A DNA stretch of 64,000 bases from Streptomyces cucumeris (GTDB lineage: Bacteria > Actinomycetota > Actinomycetes > Streptomycetales > Streptomycetaceae): contig NZ_JANCLX010000001.1 of assembly GCF_024295805.1 (NCBI RefSeq), positions 62,001 through 126,000 of the forward strand. Direction: 5' to 3'. A program made the position numbers and the translations under genes. Positions 41,845-50,633 of this stretch are shown one piece after another (position 1 is the stretch's first letter; each line of letters begins with the position of its first letter). Under the pieces are notes generated by a model. It was given only the letters and a program-made list of their open reading frames with translations. It was not told the origin of the DNA and did no database searches.

Positions 41845-44028
41845 ATGAGCGCAGAGGCCACCGATCACGCCGCTCTCGGCCGCAGGCGCGGCCTCCCCCG
41901 CATCGACCTGCGCAATCTCCGCAGGTTCAGCCGGGCGGCCCTGCTGGGGCCGACGGCCCGCGGCCGGCTGCCGGACGCGATCGAGCATGTGGCCAAGGTT
42001 CATCGTGCCCATCATCCGGGCGCGGATCTGGACGTTCTGCGCCAGGCGTATGTCCTCGCCGAGTCCTCCCACCGCGGTCAGATGCGGAAAAGTGGTGAGC
42101 CGTACATCACACATCCGCTCGCCGTCACGCTGATCCTGGCCGAACTGGGCGCGGAGACCACGACCTTGACGGCGTCTCTGCTCCACGACACGGTCGAGGA
42201 CACCGAGGTGACCCTCGATCAGGTGGGGGAGCAGTTCGGCGAGGAGGTGCGCTATCTCGTCGACGGTGTCACCAAGTTGGAGAAGGTCGACTACGGGGCG
42301 GCGGCCGAGCCCGAGACCTTCCGCAAGATGCTCGTCGCCACCGGCAACGACGTCCGGGTGATGTCCATCAAACTCGCCGACCGGCTGCACAACATGCGCA
42401 CCCTCGGTGTGATGCGCCCCGAGAAACAGGCCCGCATCGCGAAGGTCACCCGCGATGTGCTGATCCCGCTCGCCGAACGGCTCGGTGTCCAGGCGCTCAA
42501 GACCGAGCTGGAGGATCTGGTCTTCGCCATCCTCCACCCCGAGGAGTACACCCGCACCCGTGAGCTCCTCCAGACCCACGCCGGCCGCCCCGACCCGCTG
42601 GCCCGCGCCGCGGAGGACGTACGCGGGGTACTGCAGGAGGCGGGCATCAGCGCCGAAGTCCTGGTCCGGCCACGGCACTTCGTATCCGTGCACCGGGTCG
42701 GGCGCAAACGCGGCGAACTGACCGGCGCCGATCTGGGGCGGCTGCTGGTTCTCGTCGCCGAGGACGCCGACTGCTACGCGGTCCTCGGCGAACTGCACAC
42801 CTGTTTCACTCCGGTCATCTCGGAGTTCAAGGACTTCATCGCCGTCCCCAAGTTCAACCTCTACCAGTCGCTCCACACGGCGGTCGCCGGGCGCGGCGGC
42901 GATGTGGCCGAAATCCTCATCCGCACCCACCAGATGCACCTGGTGGCGGAGGCCGGGGTGATCGCCCTCGGCAATCCCTACGCCCCCAGCGACACCGCCG
43001 ACGCCCCGGAGGGCGAGCGGGCCGACCCCACCCGCCCCGGCTGGCTGTCCCGGCTCCTCGACTGGCAGAGCGCCACCCCCGATCCGGACATCTTCTGGAC
43101 CTCGCTCCGCGACGACCTCGCCCAGGACCGGGAGATCACCGTCTTCCGGTCCGACGGGGGCACCCTCGGTCTGCCCGCGGGCGCCAGCTGTGTGGACGCG
43201 GCGTACGCCCAGTTCGGCGAGGACGCCCACGGCTGTATCGGCGCCCGGGTCAACGGCCGCATCGCGACGCTCAGCACGGTGCTGCGCGACGGTGACACGC
43301 TCCAGTTGCTGATGGCCCCGGACACCAAGGACGCGGCCTCGCACGGTCCGTCGCCGAAGTGGCTGGACCACGCCCGTACCCCCGCCGCGCGCATCGCCAT
43401 CAACCGCTGGCTGGCCGCCCATCCGGCCCACCCCGAGCAGCAGACCCAGCAGCCCCGGGACCGCGGCGGGGAACAGCAGGCCGACGGTGAGCAGGACACG
43501 GTGTCCCCGACCGCCGGGGTGGTCACCACGGCGGTCGGCGCCGGACGCCGTGAGGCGGGCATCGTCGTCGACCTGCCCGGCGCCACCGTACGGCTCGCCC
43601 GCTGCTGTACCCCGGTGCCGCCGGACACGGTCACCGGGTTCGCGGTGCGCGGCGGAGCCGTGACCGTCCACCGTGAGCAGTGCTCGGGCGTGGGGCGGAT
43701 GATCGCGGCCGGGCGCAGGACCGTCGGGGTGCGGTGGGCGGACGAGGGCGACAGCGAGGGAAGCGGGGACTACCGCGTCACTCTCTTCGCCGAGGCGTTC
43801 AGCCGTCCGCATCTGCTCGCCGACCTCACCGAGGCCATCGCCGCCGAGGGCGCCGAGGTGGTCGCCGCCGCCGTCGAGCCGCCCCGTGAGCAGCGGGTCC
43901 GGCACACCTACACGCTCCAGCTTTCCGACGCGGGGCGGCTGCCGGTGCTGATGCGGGCGATGCGCAACGTACCCGGCGTCTACGACGTGACGCGCGAGAG
44001 CCGGAGCATGGCGGGCACACGCTCCTGA
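41845..44028 (+). CDS. rshA: RelA/SpoT homologue (RshA-type)
   Basis: 727 residues from ATG 41845 (GGAGG upstream). The HD hydrolase domain is intact (HRGQMRKSGEPYITHPLAV, LLHDTVEDTEVTLDQV, KLADRLHNMRTL). The synthetase-like domain keeps KFNLYQSLHTAV and EILIRT but its first motif reads ADLGRLLVLVAED where the usual form is D-L-x-x-x-R, so the conserved Arg seems absent. TGS and ACT domains follow (ITVFRSDGGTLGLPAGASCVDAAY, RVTLFAEAFSRPHLL). It probably hydrolyses (p)ppGpp, and its synthetic activity may be weak or conditional. It lies 136 nt after dapF. Confidence 0.9.
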   Translation: MSAEATDHAALGRRRGLPRIDLRNLRRFSRAALLGPTARGRLPDAIEHVAKVHRAHHPGADLDVLRQAYVLAESSHRGQMRKSGEPYITHPLAVTLILAELGAETTTLTASLLHDTVEDTEVTLDQVGEQFGEEVRYLVDGVTKLEKVDYGAAAEPETFRKMLVATGNDVRVMSIKLADRLHNMRTLGVMRPEKQARIAKVTRDVLIPLAERLGVQALKTELEDLVFAILHPEEYTRTRELLQTHAGRPDPLARAAEDVRGVLQEAGISAEVLVRPRHFVSVHRVGRKRGELTGADLGRLLVLVAEDADCYAVLGELHTCFTPVISEFKDFIAVPKFNLYQSLHTAVAGRGGDVAEILIRTHQMHLVAEAGVIALGNPYAPSDTADAPEGERADPTRPGWLSRLLDWQSATPDPDIFWTSLRDDLAQDREITVFRSDGGTLGLPAGASCVDAAYAQFGEDAHGCIGARVNGRIATLSTVLRDGDTLQLLMAPDTKDAASHGPSPKWLDHARTPAARIAINRWLAAHPAHPEQQTQQPRDRGGEQQADGEQDTVSPTAGVVTTAVGAGRREAGIVVDLPGATVRLARCCTPVPPDTVTGFAVRGGAVTVHREQCSGVGRMIAAGRRTVGVRWADEGDSEGSGDYRVTLFAEAFSRPHLLADLTEAIAAEGAEVVAAAVEPPREQRVRHTYTLQLSDAGRLPVLMRAMRNVPGVYDVTRESRSMAGTRS

Positions 44029-44169
44029 CCGCACCCCTCCACGACCGGACCCCGCCCCTCCGCGCCCGTGCCCCCGTGTTCCCGGGCTCCGCGGCTTTCC
44101 GCAACTCCTTCGGGTGGATCCGGGTCCGGTGGAACTGCGCCCGTGCCGGGGCGCTGGTAGCCGTAGGGC

Positions 44170-45828
44170 ATGAGCCATTCCCCGGGGCGACGCCCGCGGC
44201 CCTCGCCCCGATCCGGGCGCGGCAGGACCGCCCTCGCGGCCGTCTCGGTGGCCGCCGCGCTGATCGCGCTCGGTCCGTCCTCCGCGGTGGGCCGGATCAC
44301 GGCATCGGGCCGGGGGGACTCCCGGGGACCGAGGGCCCTGGGCATCGGTGATCCGCTGTACCCGAACCTCGGAAACCCCGGGTACGACGTCTCCGCGTAC
44401 GACCTCGCTTTCGACTACCGGCGCGCGAACCGTCCGCTGGGCGCCGTGACCACGATCTCCGCGCGCGCCACCACCTCGCTGCCCACCATCAATCTCGACT
44501 TCGCCGAGGGCAGGGTGCGCTCCGTCCGGGTCAACGGTGCCCCGGCCCGCTTCACCACCGCCGACGAGGACCTGGTGATCACTCCCACCGAGCCGATCGG
44601 CGCGGACGACGCCTTCGAGGTCACCGTCCGGCACACCAGCGATCCGCGCGACACGGCGAACGGCGGCTGGGTCCGCACCCGCGACGGTCTCGCCATGGCC
44701 AACCAGGCGGACGCCGCCCACCGGGTCTTCCCCTGCAACGACCATCCGTCCGACAAGGCCCGGTTCACCATCCGGGTCACCGCCCCGCGCGACCTGACGG
44801 TGGTGGCGGGCGGCCTGCCGCTGGAGCGGGTGCGCAAGGGGGCGCGCACCACCTGGGCGTACCGCCTCGCCCACCCCATGGCCACCGAGCTGGCCCAGGT
44901 CTCCATCGGACGCTCCGCCGTCCTGCGCCGCACTGGGCCGCACGGACTGCCGGTGCGCGACGTCGTGCCCGCCGCGGACCGGAAGCGGATGGAGCCCTGG
45001 CTGGCGCGCACCCCGGGGCAGCTGGCCTGGATGGAGCGGAAGGCCGGACCGTACCCCTTCGAGACCTACGGTCTGCTGATCGCGGGCGCCAGTACCGGCT
45101 TCGAGCTGGAGACACAGACGCTGTCGCTGTTCGAGCGCGGTCTGTTCACCGGCCACGGCCTGCCCCGCTGGTACCTCGAATCGATCATGGTGCATGAGCT
45201 GGCGCACCAGTGGTTCGGGGACAGCGTCGCCCCGCGCCGCTGGTCGGACCTGTGGCTCAACGAGGGACACGCCACCTGGTACGAGGCGCTCTACGCGGAC
45301 GAGCGGGGCAAGGCGAGCCTGGAGCGGCGGATGCGCGAGGCGTACCGGCAGTCCGACGGCTGGCGCGCCGCCGGAGGGCCGCCCGCCGCGCCCAGACCCG
45401 CCGAACCCGGCCAGCAGATCGGCATCTTCCGCCCGGTGGTCTACGACGGCAGCGCCCTGGTCCTCTACGCGCTGCGGCAGCACATCGGGCGGGAGGCGTT
45501 CGAACGGCTGGAGCGGCAGTGGGTGATCCGGCACCGGGACGGAGTCGCCTCCACCTCGGACTTCACGCGTCTCGCCTCGGAGGTGGCGGGCCGGGACGTG
45601 GCCGGATTCCTGAACCCCTGGCTGTACGGGACGAAGACACCGCCGATGCCGGGCCGTCCGACGTGGAAGGCCGCGCCGAGGACCGGGACGGGGACGGGGA
45701 CGGACGCCAAGGCGGGCCGGAAGGTGCGTACGGGGCCCGGAACCGGGGCGGGGGCGGCGGGCGGAACCGGAGTGGGGGACGGGGTCGGGCGGGGGCACGG
45801 GGGCGCCGCGCCCCGCGTCCGCCCGTGA
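44170..45828 (+). CDS. Secreted M1-family metallopeptidase
   Basis: 552 residues. The N terminus is basic then hydrophobic (TALAAVSVAAALIALGPSSAV), a secretion signal. The catalytic domain has GASTGFELETQTLS in place of the GAMEN motif, the zinc site HELAHQWFGD (two His) and the third ligand in WLNEGHATW. M1 enzymes are aminopeptidases that trim N-terminal residues. The C-terminal 45 residues are a Gly/Thr-rich low-complexity tail. Family assignment is firm, substrate range unknown. Confidence 0.87.
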   Translation: MSHSPGRRPRPSPRSGRGRTALAAVSVAAALIALGPSSAVGRITASGRGDSRGPRALGIGDPLYPNLGNPGYDVSAYDLAFDYRRANRPLGAVTTISARATTSLPTINLDFAEGRVRSVRVNGAPARFTTADEDLVITPTEPIGADDAFEVTVRHTSDPRDTANGGWVRTRDGLAMANQADAAHRVFPCNDHPSDKARFTIRVTAPRDLTVVAGGLPLERVRKGARTTWAYRLAHPMATELAQVSIGRSAVLRRTGPHGLPVRDVVPAADRKRMEPWLARTPGQLAWMERKAGPYPFETYGLLIAGASTGFELETQTLSLFERGLFTGHGLPRWYLESIMVHELAHQWFGDSVAPRRWSDLWLNEGHATWYEALYADERGKASLERRMREAYRQSDGWRAAGGPPAAPRPAEPGQQIGIFRPVVYDGSALVLYALRQHIGREAFERLERQWVIRHRDGVASTSDFTRLASEVAGRDVAGFLNPWLYGTKTPPMPGRPTWKAAPRTGTGTGTDAKAGRKVRTGPGTGAGAAGGTGVGDGVGRGHGGAAPRVRP

Positions 45829-45953
45829 AACCCGAGTGACGCCCCGGCCACCCCGTGGGACCATCGATGGGTCGGCGACGCGACCGGACGCGGGAATCCC
45901 GCGGCCCCGTCACGCGTTGTCGAGAGAGAATGTCCCACGACGTAAGGATTCCA

Positions 45954-47453
45954 TTGACCCACTCCTCTTCCCTTCCGCAGGACCGGCAGCGCACCGCCGA
46001 GAGCCTTCGGGCCGACGCCCTGATGGAAGAGGACGTCGCCTGGAGTCACGCGATAGACGAGGAGCGTGACGGCGATCAGTACGACCGCTCCGAGCGTGCC
46101 GCACTGCGGCGCGTGGTGGGACTCTCCACGGAGCTCGAGGACGTCACCGAGGTCGAGTACCGGCAGCTGCGCCTGGAGCGCGTGGTGCTGGTCGGCGTCT
46201 GGACGTCCGGCACGATCCACGACGCGGACAACTCCCTGGCCGAGCTGGCAGCCCTTGCGGAGACCGCGGGCGCGCTGGTGCTCGACGGGGTCATCCAGCG
46301 CCGTGGCAAGCCGGATCCGGCCACGTACATCGGCTCCGGCAAAGCCGAGGAACTGCGCGACATCGTGATCGAGACCGGCGCCGACACCGTCGTCTGCGAC
46401 GGTGAGCTGAGCCCCGGCCAGCTGATCCACCTCGAGGACGTCGTCAAGGTCAAGGTGGTCGACCGCACCGCCCTGATCCTCGATATCTTCGCCCAGCACG
46501 CCAAGTCCCGAGAGGGCAAGGCGCAGGTCTCCCTCGCGCAGATGCAGTACATGCTGCCGCGGCTGCGCGGCTGGGGTCAGTCGCTGTCCCGGCAGATGGG
46601 TGGTGGTGGCTCCGGCTCCTCGGGCGGCGGTATGGCCACCCGTGGTCCCGGTGAGACCAAGATCGAGACGGACCGGCGCCGCATTCGCGAGAAGATGGCG
46701 AAGATGCGCCGCGAGATCGCCGAGATGAAGACCGGCCGTGACATCAAGCGGCAGGAGCGCCGGCGGAACAAGGTCCCCTCGGTCGCCATCGCCGGATACA
46801 CCAACGCGGGTAAGTCCTCGCTGCTCAACCGGCTGACCGGGGCGGGCGTCCTGGTGGAGAACGCGCTGTTCGCCACCCTGGACCCGACCGTGCGGCGGGC
46901 GGAGACGCCCAGCGGGCGGCTCTACACCCTGGCGGACACCGTCGGGTTCGTACGCCATCTGCCGCACCACCTCGTGGAGGCGTTCCGCTCCACCATGGAG
47001 GAGGTCGGCGACGCCGATCTGATCGTGCATGTGGTGGATGGTTCGCATCCGGCGCCGGAGGAGCAGCTGGCCGCCGTGCGTGAGGTGATCCGCGAGGTGG
47101 GCGCCGTCGAGGTGCCCGAGATCGTGGTGATCAACAAGGCGGATATGGCGGATCCGCTGGTCCTCCAGCGGCTGCTGCGTCTGGAACGGCGGGCGATGGC
47201 GGTGTCGGCCCGCACGGGGCAGGGCATCGACGAGCTGCTCGCCGTGATCGACGAGGAGCTGCCGCGGCCGCAGGTCGAGGTGGAGGCCCTGGTGCCCTAC
47301 ACAGAGGGCAAGCTGGTCTCGCGTACGCATGCCGACGGTGAGGTGATCTCCGAGGAGCACACCGCGGAGGGCACGCTGCTCAGGGCGCGGGTGCACGAGG
47401 AGCTGGCGGCCGAGCTGAAGCGGTACGCGCCGGCGGCGTCCGCGTCGCAGTAG
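45954..47453 (+). CDS. hflX: GTPase HflX
   Basis: 499 residues if started at TTG 45954, which has AAGGA 7 nt upstream and gives the usual short polar N terminus; ATG 45930 gives eight more residues but only a weak GAGAGA site. The HflX N-terminal domain ends in a glycine-rich turn (RQMGGGGSGSSGGGMATRGP), followed by GTPase motifs GYTNAGKSSLLN, DTVGF and NKAD. HflX binds and splits stalled ribosomes in stress. The convergent terminator at 47482-47520 follows. Confidence 0.93.
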   Translation: MTHSSSLPQDRQRTAESLRADALMEEDVAWSHAIDEERDGDQYDRSERAALRRVVGLSTELEDVTEVEYRQLRLERVVLVGVWTSGTIHDADNSLAELAALAETAGALVLDGVIQRRGKPDPATYIGSGKAEELRDIVIETGADTVVCDGELSPGQLIHLEDVVKVKVVDRTALILDIFAQHAKSREGKAQVSLAQMQYMLPRLRGWGQSLSRQMGGGGSGSSGGGMATRGPGETKIETDRRRIREKMAKMRREIAEMKTGRDIKRQERRRNKVPSVAIAGYTNAGKSSLLNRLTGAGVLVENALFATLDPTVRRAETPSGRLYTLADTVGFVRHLPHHLVEAFRSTMEEVGDADLIVHVVDGSHPAPEEQLAAVREVIREVGAVEVPEIVVINKADMADPLVLQRLLRLERRAMAVSARTGQGIDELLAVIDEELPRPQVEVEALVPYTEGKLVSRTHADGEVISEEHTAEGTLLRARVHEELAAELKRYAPAASASQ

Positions 47454-47481
47454 CCTCCCCGCTCCCCGCTCTCCGCTACGA

Positions 47482-47520
47482 CGAGGGCCCGCCCCCGGAT
47501 CTTCCGGGGGCGGGCCCTCG
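47482..47520. terminator. Strong bidirectional terminator hflX / serine peptidase
   Basis: A perfect 17-bp stem (47482-47498 with 47504-47520) around ATCTT separates the convergent hflX and trypsin-like genes. Confidence 0.9.
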
Positions 47521-47613
47521 CCCGTGTGGCTAATGCGCTGCGCCGGGGAGCGGCCGGTAGGCGTGTGGCGAGGGGGCCCGCCACGCGCCTACCCGCTCAC
47601 CGGATGCCGCGGG

Positions 47614-48786
47614 TCAGCGGTTCGCGAACTTCTTGCTCACCGCGTTGTAGACGCCCTTGGCCTCGGGGCCGAGGTGCGGACCGGCCAGCCAGGTGGCGTT
47701 GGACGGGCCTATGGAGGTGTTGGACACCAGCGCGGGCTTTCCGTCGGAGCCGGTGGCGACCCAGCCGCCGCCGGACGAACCGGCGGTCATCGTGCAGCCG
47801 ATGCGGAACATGGTCGGCTGCTTGGCGTCCAGGGACAACCGGCCCGGCTTGTCCGCGCACTGGTTCATCTTCTGGCCGTCGAACGGCGGAGCTGCCGGGT
47901 AACCGGTGGCCGTGATGTTCTTGATGGACTTCACCGCCGGGGCGTTGAAGTCGACCGGCAGCGCGCCGCCGACCGTCTCCTCCAGCGACTTGCCGCCGCT
48001 GTTCTCCGGCTTCACGTGGATCACCGCGAAGTCGTAGGGAGCGCCCTTGCCGCCGACCGCGGCGCCGTTGTCGATCCACTGCGAGGAGGTCTGCGCCCAG
48101 TCGGCCCACCAGACGCCCTTCGGCGCGAGCTCTTCCTTGGTGGCGTTCTTGAGCTCGGCCGCCGACTTACCGGCGTCGTTGTAGGAGGGCACGAACATCA
48201 GGTTCTTGTACCAGCCGCCGCCCTTGCCCGCGTGGACACAGTGGCCCGCGGTCCACACCATGTTGGACTTGCCGGGGTGCGCGGGGTCCTTGACCACGGT
48301 CGCGGAGCAGACCATCGAACCCTCGGGGCTGTCGAAGAAGACCTTGCCCGCGTAGGGGACCTTGCCGCTGTAGGGGTGACTGACCTCCTTGGCCGTGACC
48401 GGCTTCGGGTCCGGGTCGGTCACACCCTGGTCGTCGATGTCACCGTCGTCGACGGGCTGATCGGGCTCCTGCGCGTCCCGCATCCGGTCCGGCTTCCACA
48501 GACCCTTGATGATCGGGTTGATGAAGTCACCGGCCTCGCGCAGCCAGTCGTCCTTGTTCCACTTGTTCCAGGCGCCGTTCTTCCACTCGTCGAGGTCGAC
48601 GCCGAGGTTCTTGAGCCTGTCGTTGAGGTTGTCGGGCAGCTTGATGTCACCCGTGCTCTCCTGGCCCGACGATGCCGGTGCCTTGGACTCGGTCGTGTCG
48701 TCCGACGAGTCGCAGGCGGTGGCGGTCAGCGCCAGTACGGCGGTGACGGCGGCCACGGCCAGCGCGGGTCGGCGTGTGGATGGCAT
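47614..48786 (-). CDS. Secreted trypsin-like serine peptidase, lipoprotein
   Basis: 390 residues from ATG 48786 (GGGGGAG 8 nt upstream). A lipobox-like signal (VLALTATACDSSDD) predicts lipid anchoring. The S1-fold triad is His in WTAGHCVHAG, Asp in APYDFAVIHV and Ser in AGSSGGGW. The long Asp/Lys/Trp-rich N-terminal part (about residues 25-130) has no recognised domain. Such proteins are common in Streptomyces; substrates are unknown. The divergent siderophore-like operon starts 238 nt away. Confidence 0.87.
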   Translation of the reverse strand: MPSTRRPALAVAAVTAVLALTATACDSSDDTTESKAPASSGQESTGDIKLPDNLNDRLKNLGVDLDEWKNGAWNKWNKDDWLREAGDFINPIIKGLWKPDRMRDAQEPDQPVDDGDIDDQGVTDPDPKPVTAKEVSHPYSGKVPYAGKVFFDSPEGSMVCSATVVKDPAHPGKSNMVWTAGHCVHAGKGGGWYKNLMFVPSYNDAGKSAAELKNATKEELAPKGVWWADWAQTSSQWIDNGAAVGGKGAPYDFAVIHVKPENSGGKSLEETVGGALPVDFNAPAVKSIKNITATGYPAAPPFDGQKMNQCADKPGRLSLDAKQPTMFRIGCTMTAGSSGGGWVATGSDGKPALVSNTSIGPSNATWLAGPHLGPEAKGVYNAVSKKFANR

Positions 48787-49024
48787 CGGTGGAACTCCCC
48801 CTGAATGTTCTGAGCTGCTCTGCGCCCGGTGTGGACTTGTCATGCACCGCCCCGACGGCGGGATGGTCTCCCACTATGCCGGTGCCGCCTACGACGGCTG
48901 AAGGCGGGTCCGTGGTTCCCGTACGGCAAGGATCTTCGGTCAGCCCGTGATCCCGGGGCTGACCCGTCGTTGGTACGTACGGGGGACTGTCGGAGGGCGT
49001 TCAGCAGCAGGAGGACCGTGAGTC
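48787..49024. promoter_or_regulatory. Divergent promoter region peptidase / siderophore trio
   Basis: GGTCAGCCC (48938-48946) and GGGCTGACC (48956-48964) form a 9-bp inverted repeat. A purine-rich AGGAGGA just before the ATG at 49025 is a strong ribosome site. I looked for a canonical iron-box palindrome (TTAGGTTAGG-type) and do not see one, so iron control by DmdR-type repressor is not evident here. Confidence 0.45.
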
Positions 49025-50533
49025 ATGGCCGTGACCGAGCTCCCGCCGATTCCCCTGCCGGATGGGCCCGGCGGCACCGGAAGTGGAGCCCAGGGCATTC
49101 TGCGGCGCCAGGCACTGCGGGAGTCCGCCGCCCGCACCTATGCGCGGGCACTGCCCATCGTGCCGGTGCGTGCGCGGGGGCTGACGATCGAGGGAGCCGA
49201 CGGCCACCGCTATCTCGACTGTCTCTCCGGCGCGGGGACCCTGGCGCTGGGCCACAACCACCCGGTGGTGCTGGAGGCCATCCGGGGCGTGCTGGACTCG
49301 GGTGCGCCGCTCCAGGTCCTGGACCTGGCCACACCGGTCAAGGACGCCTTCACCGAGGAGCTGTTCAGCACTCTGCCGCCCGGACTCGCCCGCCATGCAC
49401 GGGTGCAGTTCTGCGGCCCGGCGGGCACGGACGCGGTCGAGGCCGCCCTCAAGCTGGTGCGGACCGCCACCGGCCGGGACGGACTGCTGGCCTTCTCCGG
49501 TGCCTACCACGGAATGACAGCCGGAGCGCTGGCCGCGTCCGGCGGCGCCCCTTCGGTGAGCACGACCCGGCTGCCCTTCCCCTATGACTACCGCTGTCCC
49601 TTCGGTGTGGGCGGGGAGTACGGCGCGGAGCTCTCGGCGCGCTGGACCGAACGGCTCGTCGACGACCCCAAGGGCGGGGTGGGCACCCCGGCCGGGATGA
49701 TCCTGGAACCGGTGCAGGGCGAGGGCGGTGTGATCCCCGCCCCGGACGGCTGGCTCCGGCGGATGCGGGACATCACCGCGGCCCGTTCCATCCCGCTGAT
49801 CGTGGACGAGGTGCAGACCGGCGTCGGGCGCACCGGTGCCTTCTGGGCGGTGCAGCACAGCGGTGTGGTGCCCGATGTGATGGTGCTGTCGAAAGCCATC
49901 GGCGGCAGCATGCCGCTGGCCGTCGTCGTCTACCACGAGGCGCTGGACGCCTGGCGTCCGGGCGCTCACGCGGGCACCTTCCGCGGCAACCAGCTGGCCA
50001 TGGCTGCCGGTGCGGCGACCCTCGCATACGTACGGGAGAACCGGCTCGCGGAGCGCGCCGCCGCCCTCGGTGAGCGCATGCTGCACCGTCTGCGCCAACT
50101 CGCCGAGCGCTACCCCCATATCGGCGACGTCCGCGGCCGTGGCCTCATGATCGGCCTCGAGCTGGTCGACCCCGAGGCCGAACAGCTTGCAGCCGAACAG
50201 CTTGCAGCGGAACGGCCCGAAGCCGCGCGGCCGGGGAGCGGCCGTCCCGGGGCCCGGCCCGCCGCGCCGATGCTCGCGGCGGCAGTCCAGCAGGAGTGTC
50301 TGCAGCGTGGCCTGATCGTCGAACTGGGTGGCCGCCACAGCGCGGTGATCCGCCTCCTTCCGCCGCTGACCATCACCGACGAACAGGCCGAAGCGGTGCT
50401 CGACCGGCTCGCCGACGCCCTCGACGCCGCGATCCGCACCGCCGGAGCCCCTGGCCTCGGCCCTGGCTCTGGCCTCGGCCCCGGTTCCGAACGGCCTCCC
50501 GTCGCATCGCCGTTCGTCGGCGACCACCGGTGA
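49025..50533 (+). CDS. Class III aminotransferase, diaminobutyrate type
   Basis: 502 residues. The fold-type I PLP site is Lys in VLSKAIGGSMP with Asp in LIVDEVQTGVGRTG, and the substrate-handling segment reads QFCGPAGTDAVEAALKL. The closest named relatives are 2,4-diaminobutyrate--2-oxoglutarate aminotransferases (RhbA/EctB-like), which make diaminobutyrate from aspartate semialdehyde. The C-terminal end carries a small duplication (EAEQLAAEQLAAE) and a Gly/Ser/Pro tail that are absent from typical members. It starts the three-gene siderophore-like unit. No ectoine genes are nearby. Confidence 0.85.
   Translation: MAVTELPPIPLPDGPGGTGSGAQGILRRQALRESAARTYARALPIVPVRARGLTIEGADGHRYLDCLSGAGTLALGHNHPVVLEAIRGVLDSGAPLQVLDLATPVKDAFTEELFSTLPPGLARHARVQFCGPAGTDAVEAALKLVRTATGRDGLLAFSGAYHGMTAGALAASGGAPSVSTTRLPFPYDYRCPFGVGGEYGAELSARWTERLVDDPKGGVGTPAGMILEPVQGEGGVIPAPDGWLRRMRDITAARSIPLIVDEVQTGVGRTGAFWAVQHSGVVPDVMVLSKAIGGSMPLAVVVYHEALDAWRPGAHAGTFRGNQLAMAAGAATLAYVRENRLAERAAALGERMLHRLRQLAERYPHIGDVRGRGLMIGLELVDPEAEQLAAEQLAAERPEAARPGSGRPGARPAAPMLAAAVQQECLQRGLIVELGGRHSAVIRLLPPLTITDEQAEAVLDRLADALDAAIRTAGAPGLGPGSGLGPGSERPPVASPFVGDHR
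50177..50206 (+). repeat. 15-bp tandem duplication in aminotransferase gene
   Basis: GCCGAACAGCTTGCA occurs twice in tandem (50177-50191, 50192-50206), in frame, adding five residues to a solvent-exposed helix-like stretch. Confidence 0.8.
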
Positions 50534-50633
50534 CACATCCCGCACCCGTACTCCCGCACCCCCACCGCACCAGCGAAGGAGGCAGGCACCGGGCCCACGG
50601 ACCGACCGACGTGATGCCCGAGCCGAACCCACC

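Noticed and set aside
41608..45864. A very long open frame on the minus strand opposite rshA and the M1 peptidase gene
   Set aside because: It is antisense to two well-supported genes with intact catalytic motifs. Its product is Arg/Gly/Val/Leu low complexity, as expected from GC-rich third positions, and it has no recognisable domain.
48787..49024. An iron box controlling the siderophore-like trio
   Set aside because: The only inverted repeat (48938-48964) does not resemble the known DmdR/IdeR palindrome.
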